Positions 1 to 7,740 of a stretch of 64,000 nt of DNA are shown piece after piece. Source of the DNA: Paenibacillus pabuli NBRC 13638 (GTDB taxonomy: Bacteria; Bacillota; Bacilli; Paenibacillales; Paenibacillaceae); assembly GCF_001514495.1 (NCBI RefSeq), contig NZ_BCNM01000006.1, positions 124,001 to 188,000 of the forward strand. Reading direction: 5' to 3'. The notes below the pieces were generated by a model. The model was not told the origin of the DNA and ran no database searches. It saw nothing but the letters and a program-made list of their open reading frames with translations. Each line of letters starts with the position of its first letter. Position 1 is the first letter of the stretch. A program made the translations under genes and the position numbers.

Positions 1-481
1 GATACTGCTCCAGCAGATCACAGGCGATATCGGCGTCCTCGTATACAGCATGCAGTACAATTGGTTTACCGTGCCGTTTGGCTAGCTGGATAAATCGCTC
101 CAATAGATCAATATAGCCGCTCTGATCAAAGTGCTGTCCTGCTTGTTCGGCTTCCTGTCGATCGTAGTAAGGTAATCCGACTTCCCCAATGGCTGCGGCT
201 CGTCCGATATGTTTCTCGATCCAGTCGAACAATAGATCCTGTTCTGCCAATGGCGGAAGGGACTGTTCGGGATGGAAACCGAAGGCCGGATATACGGCAC
301 GAGGGTACTGTGAAGCGAGTTCCAGGTTGGTCCGTGCAGAAGCCAGATTCATGGAAACGGCGATGACAGCTTCAACCTGCTGGGCAGGGAAGGAATGCAG
401 CATCTCACGTTGTTCTTCGGGTGTATATTGGTCCAGATGAAGATGGGCATCGATCAAGGGTACAAAAGCGGTTGATTGCAT
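1..481 (-). CDS. TatD-family metal-dependent hydrolase, 3' end outside the window
   Basis: The reading frame opens with an ATG at 481 and runs without a stop through base 1, giving the first 160 residues; the C-terminus lies outside the window. Seen: the metal-binding DAHLHLD motif (D11, H13, H15), H70 in FGFHPE, E100 in IGEVGL and H144 in IVLHA, which occur in this order in TatD/YcfH TIM-barrel hydrolases. Family members are soluble divalent-metal-dependent nucleases or phosphoesterases. The actual substrate cannot be told from the sequence. It follows the thiamine operon on the same strand after a weak hairpin, so it may receive some read-through. The family is clear; the specific role is open. 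Confidence 0.85.
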   Translation of the reverse strand, partial: MQSTAFVPLIDAHLHLDQYTPEEQREMLHSFPAQQVEAVIAVSMNLASARTNLELASQYPRAVYPAFGFHPEQSLPPLAEQDLLFDWIEKHIGRAAAIGEVGLPYYDRQEAEQAGQHFDQSGYIDLLERFIQLAKRHGKPIVLHAVYEDADIACDLLEQY

Positions 482-567
482 GGATGGACCCCTCCTTTTT
501 GTCTTTTACCAATGATACGCAGTGTGGTCTGTGTTGGATCACCAATTTTAGGAAAATAATAACTTAA

Positions 568-596
568 GAACCCGCACTATTTGGATAGGCGGGTTT
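568..596 (-). terminator. Hairpin at the end of the thiamine-uptake operon
   Basis: A 7-bp stem (AACCCGC with GCGGGTT) overlaps the thiZ stop codon. The T-tract on the - strand is interrupted, so termination is probably partial. The + strand side has TTTT. Confidence 0.45.
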
Positions 597-1476
597 TCTG
601 TTGTTCTTCTCTCATCCACTGGGAAATCTGCCGTTTACGCGCAAGAAAAGCCGATTCATCCGTAATCGCTTCACGACGCGGACGATCAAAGGGAACATTG
701 ACCTCGTGTAGTACAGTCGCAGGCCGATTGGATAGCACATAGATCCGGTCAGCAAGCAATAATGCTTCCTCGATATTATGCGTGATGAACAGTACCGAGC
801 GGCGGTTCTGTTCCCAGATATCGAGCAGCCAGCGCTGCATGTCACTGCGCGTCAGTGCATCCAGCGCACTGAAAGGCTCGTCCAGCAGCATCAGCTCCTG
901 AGGACTGAGCAGAGCGCGCAGAAAGGCAACCCGCTGCTGCATGCCGCCCGATAACATATGCGGATAGGCTTGTTCGAACCCGGTCAGGCCCACACTGCCC
1001 AGCCACTTGCGGGCTTCTGCGAGCGCCTCCGTCCGGGATGGAGCATTTGCGGATACTTCGCCTGCAAGCAGTACATTGTCTTCAATGGTGCGCCAAGGGA
1101 AGAGGGCAGGCTGCTGCGGCATATAGCTAATCTTGCCGCGCTGTCCGGTGACATCCTGACCGTTCATCAGGATCTGGCCTTTCTGTGGCCTCAACAGGCC
1201 GCCGATGATGTGAAACAGGGTGCTTTTGCCGCAGCCGGAAGGACCGACGATAGCTACGAATTCTCCTTGTTCTACGGTCAGGGACAAACCATCCAGAACG
1301 GGCAATGTACTGCGTCGCTCGCGGAACGAGGCATGTATATCCAACACCTCCAGCGCGGGAGGTGAGTTGTTTTCTTTTATAGCCATGGCTCCATGTTCAG
1401 GACCTCTGCCACTCGTTGGAGTGGGTACAGCCCCATCCGGCGGAGTAGCTGACCGCTCGTTGTGTTCGGGTGTCAT
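577..1476 (-). CDS. thiZ: ABC transporter ATPase for a thiamine precursor (ThiZ-like)
   Basis: This is the cytoplasmic ATPase of a nitrate/taurine-type importer. Walker [10 protein letters not shown] is at residues 78-86, the signature LSGGMQQR at 175-182, Walker B with LMLLDE at 195-200 and the switch histidine at H233. The 299 residues include a 40-residue Pro/Ser-rich N-terminal extension; an internal ATG at codon 31 is a possible alternative start, but GGAAG lies at good spacing before 1476. Its place after thiX and thiY, behind a TPP riboswitch, points to uptake of a hydroxymethylpyrimidine-type thiamine precursor rather than nitrate or sulfonate. The substrate is inferred from context. 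Confidence 0.88.
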   Translation of the reverse strand: MTPEHNERSATPPDGAVPTPTSGRGPEHGAMAIKENNSPPALEVLDIHASFRERRSTLPVLDGLSLTVEQGEFVAIVGPSGCGKSTLFHIIGGLLRPQKGQILMNGQDVTGQRGKISYMPQQPALFPWRTIEDNVLLAGEVSANAPSRTEALAEARKWLGSVGLTGFEQAYPHMLSGGMQQRVAFLRALLSPQELMLLDEPFSALDALTRSDMQRWLLDIWEQNRRSVLFITHNIEEALLLADRIYVLSNRPATVLHEVNVPFDRPRREAITDESAFLARKRQISQWMREEQQKTRLSK

Positions 1477-1519
1477 CTCGTTATCACTTCCTAACCTTTA
1501 TGTGGGGCTTATATCAAAG

Positions 1520-2278
1520 TTATCGCTTTTGTGGCCGCCAGCGTACGAGCAGCTTCTCCATCAGCGCAATGAGCAGGAAGAGCAGCAGACTCAGTGCCAC
1601 AATAATCATGATTGCTACAAATAGACGATCTGTCCGATAGGCGGACTTTTGCAGCATCATATAGTATCCAATGCCTTTGTCTGCACCGATCCATTCGGCG
1701 ATAATCGCACCCATGACGCTGTACGTAGCGGCAATTTTGATCCCCGAGAACACCGAAGGCAGCGCATGTGGCAGTTCGAGCTTCCAGAAAATCTGACGCC
1801 GTTTCGCGCCAGCCATGCGCATATAGTTCATCATCGCTGCATCGGTGCGGGTCAATCCGTCCATGGCAGCTACAGCCACCGGGAAGAAGCAGACCAGGAT
1901 GATGGTAATCAGTTTGGGCAGCAGCCCAAATCCGAACCAGATCAGCAAGAGCGGCGCCAGCGCGATGGTCGGAATATTTTGGCTAAGAATAAGTAAGGGA
2001 TAGAGAGCGGATTTCAGAAATGGAATCAGATGCAGTACCATCGCAATCAGTAATCCCACGAGCGTTCCTGCTGCAAATCCGATCAACGTCAGCTGAATGG
2101 TCGCCCAGGCGTGCATGCCAAGTCTCCCAGCCTGAGACGATGCTTCATGAGCGATATCCGAAGGCGCAGGCAGCATCCATTTCTCAATATGGAACAGGGA
2201 GACGGCTCCCTGCCATACCGCTATAAAGAGAATAACCGCCACTAAGGGCGGCCATACGCTTTTCCAATACGCATGCAT
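1520..2278 (-). CDS. thiX: ABC transporter permease for a thiamine precursor (ThiX-like)
   Basis: A 252-residue integral membrane protein with about six hydrophobic segments, of the BPD_transp_1 family. The EAA-type cytoplasmic loop (MRMAGAKRRQIFWKLELP) that docks on the ATPase is present at about residues 153-170. The start ATG overlaps the preceding stop as TAATG, so translation is coupled to the thiamine-binding gene. It would form the membrane channel between lipoprotein ThiY and ATPase ThiZ. The family is secure; substrate follows from the riboswitch-led operon. Confidence 0.88.
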   Translation of the reverse strand: MHAYWKSVWPPLVAVILFIAVWQGAVSLFHIEKWMLPAPSDIAHEASSQAGRLGMHAWATIQLTLIGFAAGTLVGLLIAMVLHLIPFLKSALYPLLILSQNIPTIALAPLLLIWFGFGLLPKLITIILVCFFPVAVAAMDGLTRTDAAMMNYMRMAGAKRRQIFWKLELPHALPSVFSGIKIAATYSVMGAIIAEWIGADKGIGYYMMLQKSAYRTDRLFVAIMIIVALSLLLFLLIALMEKLLVRWRPQKR

Positions 2279-2568
2279 TAGCGATATTTCTCCGTCAGGG
2301 TGTCCATGCTAAGGCCATTCGGACTATGGGCGATCTTGATCTGCGAAATGATGCTGGGGCTGCCGGCTTCCACCAGAACTTCATGCATTTTGCGTACAAC
2401 CTCCAGCAGCTCCTCCAGTTCTCCCTCCATCGTGGTGTCGAGTGGGTTAACCTGATATTTCAGGCCGGACTGCTGAATGACTTCAATGGCACGATCAACG
2501 TAAGGATAGGAATTTTCGCCATTTGGCGTTTTGGGAATGACTTGAATGCTAAGTAGTGTGCTTGCCAT
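2278..2568 (-). CDS. MTH1187/YqgV-type thiamine-binding protein
   Basis: This 96-residue cytosolic protein matches the MTH1187/YkoF-like fold family: it begins TLLSIQVIP, has the PYVDRAIEVIQQSG helix and ends with an ISQIKI strand. Family members bind thiamine or related pyrimidines at subunit interfaces. It sits between the solute-binding and permease genes of a TPP-controlled operon and overlaps thiX by one base, which supports a role in thiamine-precursor handling. AAAGGA precedes the ATG by about 12 nt. A structured repeat (2637-2745) lies 69 nt upstream on the same strand. The exact biochemical role in this operon is unknown. Confidence 0.8.
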   Translation of the reverse strand: MASTLLSIQVIPKTPNGENSYPYVDRAIEVIQQSGLKYQVNPLDTTMEGELEELLEVVRKMHEVLVEAGSPSIISQIKIAHSPNGLSMDTLTEKYR

Positions 2569-2636
2569 GAAAGATCACGTTTCCTTTCGGGTTAAGTTGC
2601 ATGAGTTGAACCAGCTTTACACTTTACCACTCCGAT

Positions 2637-2745
2637 TGCAGTACCCTCTTCCGATCACTGTTATCCCCGGATTTCTTTAATGAATTTTAACGGAGGAAAT
2701 CCGGGGATAAAGGTGAGCGCTTCGCTTCTTCAGATGGGTTCTGCA
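2637..2745 (-). repeat. Structured intergenic repeat, copy 1
   Basis: Read on the - strand this has TTATCCCCGGAT pairing perfectly with ATCCGGGGATAA. It is flanked 5' by GAAGCGAAGCG and 3' by CAGTGATCGGAAG, and enclosed by an outer helix TGCAGAACCC/GGGTACTGCA with one mismatch. The same core occurs at 18084-18202 and 31616-31732 with different outer-helix bases. It lies between thiY and the thiamine-binding gene. Confidence 0.8.
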
Positions 2746-2786
2746 CTCTTCGTTCTGGTGTAAAAAAAGTTAAACTTAAACAACTT

Positions 2787-3830
2787 TTATTGGGGTAGAA
2801 ATTCGTTTGTATACGCTTTGGATACATCAACCTGCTTATCAAGCAGTTTTTTGCTAAACATCCAATCGGTGTAGTTCTGCCATACTTCCTGCTTCTGCTC
2901 ACCCCAGCGCGGAGCATCATCCTGATATTTCGGACTCAGCCACTTCTGGCTCGCGAGCACAAGATCCTTATCCAGATCCGGTACGGCCTTGATCAGAATG
3001 TTGGCAGCATCTTCTGGATGTTCGATCGCATATTGATATCCTTCGGAAGTAGCTTTCAAAAACGCTTTAACCAGCTCGGGATCGTTCTGAATCGTCTGTT
3101 CATTCGTTACGAGTACAGGTGTGTAGTAATCCAGTGCTTCGGAATAATCCTTCACATACAGCATGTCGATCGGTTCGCCCCGAAGTTCGGCTTCAATGCC
3201 CGTCCACGCGTAGAAAATCCAGGCGAAGTCGATATCACGTTTCACAGCGGTGAAGAAGTCTGCATCGCCCATATTAATATTTTTTACTTTGGATACATCA
3301 GCGCCTTCGCCTTCCATAATGGACTGCATCACAGCTTCTTCCACCGGGGAGCCCCAGCCACCATAAGTTTTGCCTTCAAAATCTTTGGGAGACTTGATGT
3401 TCCGATCTACGGGAGCGGCAAATCCGGACGTGTTATGCTGAATGACTGCAGCGATGGACACGAGCGGTACGCCTTGTGTGCGGGCCTGGGTCACACTTTC
3501 CTGGTAGCTTACGCCAAAGGGTACTTCGTTCGAAGCAACCATCGTATCCGCACCTCCGGCACCTGGCTGTACAATCTCGACATTTAAGCCTTCGGCTTTG
3601 TAAAAACCTTGATCTACGGCCGCATACAGGCCGGTATGATTCGTATTTGGTGTCCAGTCCAGCACCACTTTAATGTCCTTGAGGGCTGCGTTGTCACCCT
3701 CACTGCTGTTTTCGGTGTTAGTGCTGCTGTTCTCTCGTGCAGCTTCTTTGCTGCTACCACATGCGGCCACAGTTACCAGCAGTACGCACAAGAGCAGCAG
3801 ACCCATCATTTTACGCCATCTCATCTTCAT
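2787..3830 (-). CDS. thiY: Thiamine-precursor ABC transporter substrate-binding lipoprotein (ThiY-like)
   Basis: A 347-residue NMT1/THI5-like solute-binding protein. The N-terminus has a hydrophobic signal followed by the lipobox VAAC with lipidated C24, so it is anchored outside the membrane. Family features include VVLDWTPNTNHTGLY and TYGGWGSPVEEA, the latter near the pyrimidine-binding region of THI5-like proteins. GAAGGAGAG precedes the ATG at 3830. It is the first gene after the TPP riboswitch, and the permease and ATPase follow downstream. It would capture a hydroxymethyl- or formylaminopyrimidine; thiamine itself is less likely for this family. The substrate has not been shown. Confidence 0.88.
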   Translation of the reverse strand: MKMRWRKMMGLLLLCVLLVTVAACGSSKEAARENSSTNTENSSEGDNAALKDIKVVLDWTPNTNHTGLYAAVDQGFYKAEGLNVEIVQPGAGGADTMVASNEVPFGVSYQESVTQARTQGVPLVSIAAVIQHNTSGFAAPVDRNIKSPKDFEGKTYGGWGSPVEEAVMQSIMEGEGADVSKVKNINMGDADFFTAVKRDIDFAWIFYAWTGIEAELRGEPIDMLYVKDYSEALDYYTPVLVTNEQTIQNDPELVKAFLKATSEGYQYAIEHPEDAANILIKAVPDLDKDLVLASQKWLSPKYQDDAPRWGEQKQEVWQNYTDWMFSKKLLDKQVDVSKAYTNEFLPQ

Positions 3831-3974
3831 TTCTCTCCTTCATGTTGTCCGGCCAGTGGCGCGGGGTACTCCTTGGCTTCATATCCAAGCTTCTTGCATA
3901 AATCGACAGATTTATACCAGCTATGATCCGGATGACGTCACTTTTTTTAGCTCTCTGGCTATATAAAAGAACAT

Positions 3975-4003
3975 TAAAAAAGCGCCCCGGTAATCCGGGA
4001 CGC
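3975..4003 (-). terminator. Expression-platform terminator of the TPP riboswitch
   Basis: On the - strand GCGTCCCGG-ATTA-CCGGGGCGC is followed by TTTTTT. It sits between the aptamer and thiY, where ligand-induced termination would act. Confidence 0.88.
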
Positions 4004-4054
4004 GTGCAGGCGTTAGAGGTGTGGCACTCCAGCAAAGAGGCTGGGCCAATTCGA

Positions 4055-4160
4055 TATACTCCGATTCCTACGCTGGCATGATCCAGATCAGGTCTAAGGG
4101 TCAGTATCTTGGTGGGATACACTCTCAGCCGGCCATTTCCGACTCCCCTGGGAAACTATG
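4055..4160 (-). promoter_or_regulatory. TPP riboswitch (THI element)
   Basis: The - strand carries the conserved thi-box pieces in order: GGGGAGTC, CTGAGAG, GACCCTTAGACCTGATCT, then GGATCATGCCAGCGTAGGAA. A Rho-independent terminator follows at 3975-4003, and a good promoter precedes it at 4185-4213. Thiamine pyrophosphate binding should stop transcription of thiY and the genes behind it. Confidence 0.95.
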
Positions 4161-4184
4161 AAGTTAAGGGCAATAATAGTTGTA

Positions 4185-4213
4185 ATTATAGGACAGAGGC
4201 CTATGCATGTCCA
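4185..4213 (-). promoter_or_regulatory. Sigma-A promoter of the thiamine operon
   Basis: On the - strand TGGACA, a 17-nt spacer and TATAAT match the vegetative consensus closely. The start point would lie about 15-20 nt before the TPP aptamer. Confidence 0.75.
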
Positions 4214-4304
4214 GTCAGGAACTGGATAGGGGGATGGAGGCAGTAATCAAAGAGGCCATTATATATGTGTATAACGACCGCACTTGATGTGTAATATTTA
4301 GCAT

Positions 4305-5060
4305 TTATCGTGGCGAATCATATAAGGAAATCTGACTGAGTGCAAAAGCATCGGATTTCGGGTCATAGCCTACCTGTTTTTGAGTCGCTTCCAGATTCAA
4401 TCGTTTAAACCGATTATTCGAGATTCCATGCAGTATGGTGAAGGGCTCCAGATCTGCAGCTGTAATTGCTTTGAACATCAAATCACACATGTCAGCCGGA
4501 CTAATATACGCACTCATATCCCGTGCCTCCAGCACAGGTCCATCCGGTTGAAAATCATCGTATGCACCAATACGTATCGCAATACTTTGTAGACCTTCGG
4601 CATAAGCAAAATAGGAAGCGAGCGATTCACCAAAACATTTGCTAACCCCGTACAAATTCCGTGGGCGTGTCGGCATGTCCGGATAGACTTGAGCATCAAT
4701 AGGATACCCCTCAATCGTCTGTGCACTGCTTGCCAGAACGAGTCTTCGCACACCTTGGTCCTTAGCTGCACGGAATATATTAAATGTACCTTTGATATTG
4801 ATGTCCAGCAACGATTCATAGAACCCTGCATGCGGGGAGGGATCACCCGCCAGATGTACAACCACATCCATGCCTTCGCAAGCGTGCTGACAGGCTTCGG
4901 GATCTGTCACATCAAGGGTCATAATCTCATGGCCTGCCTCTTGATACGTATGCAGTCTGTCCGTATTCAAATCCGTTAGTCGCAGGTGAAAGGCTTCTGA
5001 CAAGTGTTGGGACAAGTCACGTCCAATTTTTCCGGCTGCGCCGGTTATTAAAATGTTCAT
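4305..5060 (-). CDS. NAD(P)-dependent epimerase/dehydratase-type SDR (uronate dehydrogenase-like)
   Basis: A 251-residue extended SDR. The Rossmann motif GAAGKIG is at 7-13, the catalytic serines at S111/S112 and YGVSK (Y137, K141) at 137-141. LDV(48-51) and HLAGDPSP are also typical. The overall shape (short C-terminal part, ISPADMCDL) resembles uronate dehydrogenase and related sugar-acid oxidoreductases, but other SDRs share these motifs. It starts 16 nt after the VOC gene, so the two form an operon. The substrate is not determined. Confidence 0.8.
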   Translation of the reverse strand: MNILITGAAGKIGRDLSQHLSEAFHLRLTDLNTDRLHTYQEAGHEIMTLDVTDPEACQHACEGMDVVVHLAGDPSPHAGFYESLLDINIKGTFNIFRAAKDQGVRRLVLASSAQTIEGYPIDAQVYPDMPTRPRNLYGVSKCFGESLASYFAYAEGLQSIAIRIGAYDDFQPDGPVLEARDMSAYISPADMCDLMFKAITAADLEPFTILHGISNNRFKRLNLEATQKQVGYDPKSDAFALSQISLYDSPR

Positions 5061-5076
5061 AAATCAGCTCCAATTC

Positions 5077-5463
5077 TTAGCGTTGGAAGAACTCAATCCA
5101 TTCCTTCTCGGGTCCATAGATGAAGAAATAACGATATCCGTTAGGCAGTGTAACCATCTCTCCGTCAATAAACTCGGCTTCGGTTGCCTGAATACGTTTG
5201 TACTCGGAATCAAGATCATCGACATGGATGGCAAAATGGTGCACTGTTCCTTCAGAAGGCAGCTTGTCGCTGTACCCCTGAATCAACTCAATCTCGGTCT
5301 CGTCGCTTCCATTGAAGCCGAGAAATGCCAGTTGGATGACTCCATTGGTATGAGTCACCCGGTCCTTCAATTCAAGACCCACAATCTCCGTGTAGAATCG
5401 CAGTGTGGTCTCCAGATCACGAACGGCAATGCCGATGTGGTCAATACGCTTTTGAAAACTCAT
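5077..5463 (-). CDS. VOC-family (glyoxalase/epimerase-like) protein
   Basis: A 128-residue protein with two beta-alpha-beta-beta-beta modules typical of vicinal-oxygen-chelate enzymes. Likely metal ligands are H9 (DHIGIAV), E59 (IELIQG), H76 (HHFAIHV) and E124 (WIEFF). The layout resembles methylmalonyl-CoA epimerase and lactoylglutathione lyase more than a bleomycin-binding protein, because all four ligands are kept. It is transcribed before and with the SDR gene. AGGAGG-type bases precede the ATG at 5463. The reaction cannot be named from the sequence. Confidence 0.82.
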   Translation of the reverse strand: MSFQKRIDHIGIAVRDLETTLRFYTEIVGLELKDRVTHTNGVIQLAFLGFNGSDETEIELIQGYSDKLPSEGTVHHFAIHVDDLDSEYKRIQATEAEFIDGEMVTLPNGYRYFFIYGPEKEWIEFFQR

Positions 5464-5682
5464 GATGAAAAATCCTCCTTGTATTCAATTAATAGTTCTA
5501 CCATTTTAAGGGATATCATAGGGCTGCACACTAGGGTTGTCAAATGGGAATGTTCCATTATCCGCAAGAGGAAGACTATGAAGAGAGACTTTCCAATGGT
5601 TATGGAGTTCACAGAATGTTCACTTATGTAGGGGGATCTCTGATCTTTATACTTGTCAAAGTAAACAGAAAGGATGAGAGAA

Positions 5683-5946
5683 TTGCCAACAACAAAGAAA
5701 GAACATATTATTTTCGGATTGATGATGTGTACGGGGATGGTTCTGATGATGTCCATATACGGAATGATCTCGGCATCTCTTGCCCATCAGCCAAGCAGTG
5801 CTTCTGTATGGAGCACGTATCTTCATACGATCGCTCGAAATTTTAGCCTGGCGCTTCCTTACCAACTTATTATTCTGGGACCACTTGTGCGATATGTATT
5901 CGGTAGGTTCATCAAGGGTAAAGGAAGTGTGATTCCTTCAACCTAA
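5683..5946 (+). CDS. DUF2798 small membrane protein
   Basis: An 87-residue protein with two predicted membrane helices (about IIFGLMMCTGMVLMMSIYGM and the LALPYQLIILGPLVRYVF region), matching the DUF2798 family. The TTG at 5683 is preferred because AAAGGATG lies at proper spacing before it and it yields the family-like PTTKKE start. An in-frame ATG at 5674 sits directly on the purine run with no spacing. Function of the family is unknown. It is a single gene, followed by a bidirectional terminator at 6044-6069. Confidence 0.75.
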   Translation: MPTTKKEHIIFGLMMCTGMVLMMSIYGMISASLAHQPSSASVWSTYLHTIARNFSLALPYQLIILGPLVRYVFGRFIKGKGSVIPST

Positions 5947-6037
5947 TAACGTTAATTCCGATCTGGAGCACCTGAAAGTATTTCCTGGGTAATCGTCCAT
6001 TGCCCTGAGATAAAGAAGTAATTGTTCATTTTTAAAT

Positions 6038-6079
6038 CAAAAAGGCTTCGTAGCGAATGCTACGAAGCCAATCTTTTTA
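6038..6079. terminator. Bidirectional terminator between DUF2798 and MFS genes
   Basis: An 11-bp perfect stem GGCTTCGTAGC-GAAT-GCTACGAAGCC is flanked by a T-run on both strands. It serves the converging genes. Confidence 0.85.
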
Positions 6080-6124
6080 CAGCTATGATTCATTGAATTT
6101 AATTTATCTTCTGTTCTGTAGATG

Positions 6125-7360
6125 TTACGATGCTGAGCTTACAGTATATCTGCGCTGCCATTGATAAGTAACCACACTGATTACCAGCAGCCCGACTGCA
6201 AAAATGGCAAGCATCCATGCAGACTGATTTACCTCCAGGTGGTCGAGACTCCAGCCTGTCACCAGAGGCAGAATGGCTCCGCCCACTCCACCGGATGCAA
6301 TCAGGATGCTGGGCGTGGACTCTTCTGTTCCTGGGAGCATTTTACTGGCGAAGACGAGGGCGATGGAGAACACGCCAGACAGTGCAAGTCCCAATAACAG
6401 AATGATTAGAAAAGCCGACCAGATCTGGTTGGTGAACGGAAAGATCATCAATAACAGAACGGCCGCGAGGCAGCTGTATAGAACGTAGACGCGATATTGA
6501 AACTTCTCTGCAATATATCCGGCGAAGAGTCGCCCAACGGACATCGCAATCCAGAAGCAGGTAACGCTAAGCGTGGCTCCCGCTTCCTTCATGTTCATTT
6601 TCTCAATCAGAATGGCGGGCATGAAGTTGGCAAGGCTCATTTCGGTGCCGACGTAGAGAAAGAAAAACAGAACAAATAAGGACAGAAGAGCCAAATTGCG
6701 CCCGCGATAGGTTGAACGAGACGGCTCAATGTCTGAAGGTTTTGCACCATTTGGTGATGATGCAGCATGAGCGTGTACTGAAGTGTCGTCTGAGCTGCGT
6801 CGACTCAGCTCGCTGTCCAGCTCACCGAATGAACTTTTGGCCCAGAAAATGAAGGTCATCGCTGCACAGACAGCAACAACGAGGAACGACAGCCGCCAAT
6901 ATCCGGCCGAGATCAGACCGCTGGCAATGAGCGGCATGACCATGGCCCCGATACCGAATAACACTTCGAGTCGGCTCATGGCAACCGCGGTATTATCTTT
7001 AATGGCAGCAATGATGATTGTACCGATGACAGCCTCAATCATTCCGAACCCGAATCCGGCTGCAGGAGCAATGACGAACATCCAGCCCCAAGGTGGCAGC
7101 AGCATGTAGGATAACTCTGCAATGCAGAGCAAGGCCGCGGCAATTAACAGACCGCCTCGTTTGCCAAAGCGTCTATTCAACCACGGAGATAACAGTACAC
7201 CCCCCAGGAACCCGGCAAATTGGGCGAAAATAAGCGTTCCTCCTTGACTGTAATCCTTGCCATAATGTTCAAGGGCAACAGGCAGGATGGAGCCGAGAAC
7301 GACGTGGGCAAGTCCGATGAGGAAATAGGACAAGCAGCCAATCCAAAGCAATTTTTTCAT
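6125..7360 (-). CDS. MFS transporter, 12 TM
   Basis: A 411-residue major facilitator with about 12 hydrophobic segments and the loop 2-3 motif WLNRRFGKRGG. A charged hydrophilic stretch in the middle loop (about 185-235, rich in Ser, Asp and Arg) separates the two halves. The ATG at 7360 has AAGGAG about 8 nt upstream; a longer frame from 7435 lacks a good site. Substrate is unknown. The gene is divergent from the serS leader and ends at a shared terminator. Confidence 0.85.
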   Translation of the reverse strand: MKKLLWIGCLSYFLIGLAHVVLGSILPVALEHYGKDYSQGGTLIFAQFAGFLGGVLLSPWLNRRFGKRGGLLIAAALLCIAELSYMLLPPWGWMFVIAPAAGFGFGMIEAVIGTIIIAAIKDNTAVAMSRLEVLFGIGAMVMPLIASGLISAGYWRLSFLVVAVCAAMTFIFWAKSSFGELDSELSRRSSDDTSVHAHAASSPNGAKPSDIEPSRSTYRGRNLALLSLFVLFFFLYVGTEMSLANFMPAILIEKMNMKEAGATLSVTCFWIAMSVGRLFAGYIAEKFQYRVYVLYSCLAAVLLLMIFPFTNQIWSAFLIILLLGLALSGVFSIALVFASKMLPGTEESTPSILIASGGVGGAILPLVTGWSLDHLEVNQSAWMLAIFAVGLLVISVVTYQWQRRYTVSSAS

Positions 7361-7475
7361 GAAGGACTCCTTCTGAAATGATGTATAAAATGAAATATGT
7401 ACAAGCTGATTCAGGGCTTTCCTGAAAACAAACAAATTCTATCATAACAGCACAGGTCAAGTTGTGCACGCGGAC

Positions 7476-7505
7476 TTGCAATTCTGGCGAAAGTTCGTAT
7501 ATACT
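7476..7505 (+). promoter_or_regulatory. Promoter of the T-box/serS unit
   Basis: TTGCAA at 7476-7481, an 18-nt spacer and TATACT at 7500-7505 lie just upstream of the leader RNA. Confidence 0.6.
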
Positions 7506-7511
7506 GAAACA

Positions 7512-7711
7512 CAACAATTACAGATCGGACCATGCCGTTGAAGAGCATCCAACTCGGAGGCGTTTTCGCCAGGGGAGCGATGATTTCCCCAAGTTAACCG
7601 GAACCGCCCGTTATCGCGGACCAAGAGGCTGAACCAGAATATCTGGTTCAGCAAGTTGGGTGGCACCGCGAGCAGAGCGCTCCTCGTCCCAAGGGATGAG
7701 GGCGCTCTTTG
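7512..7711 (+). promoter_or_regulatory. T-box leader for seryl-tRNA synthetase
   Basis: The T-box core AAGTTGGGTGGCACCGCG is at 7653-7670. It is preceded by a strong hairpin (GCTGAACCAG...CTGGTTCAGC, 7628-7652) and followed by the terminator AGAGCGCTC...GAGGGCGCTCTTT at 7674-7711. Uncharged tRNA-Ser should pair with the T-box and prevent termination. I could not assign the specifier codon with confidence; the 5' part is compact compared with textbook stem I. Confidence 0.93.
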
Positions 7712-7740
7712 TATTTTTACAGCCAAAGGAGACGGTGACC

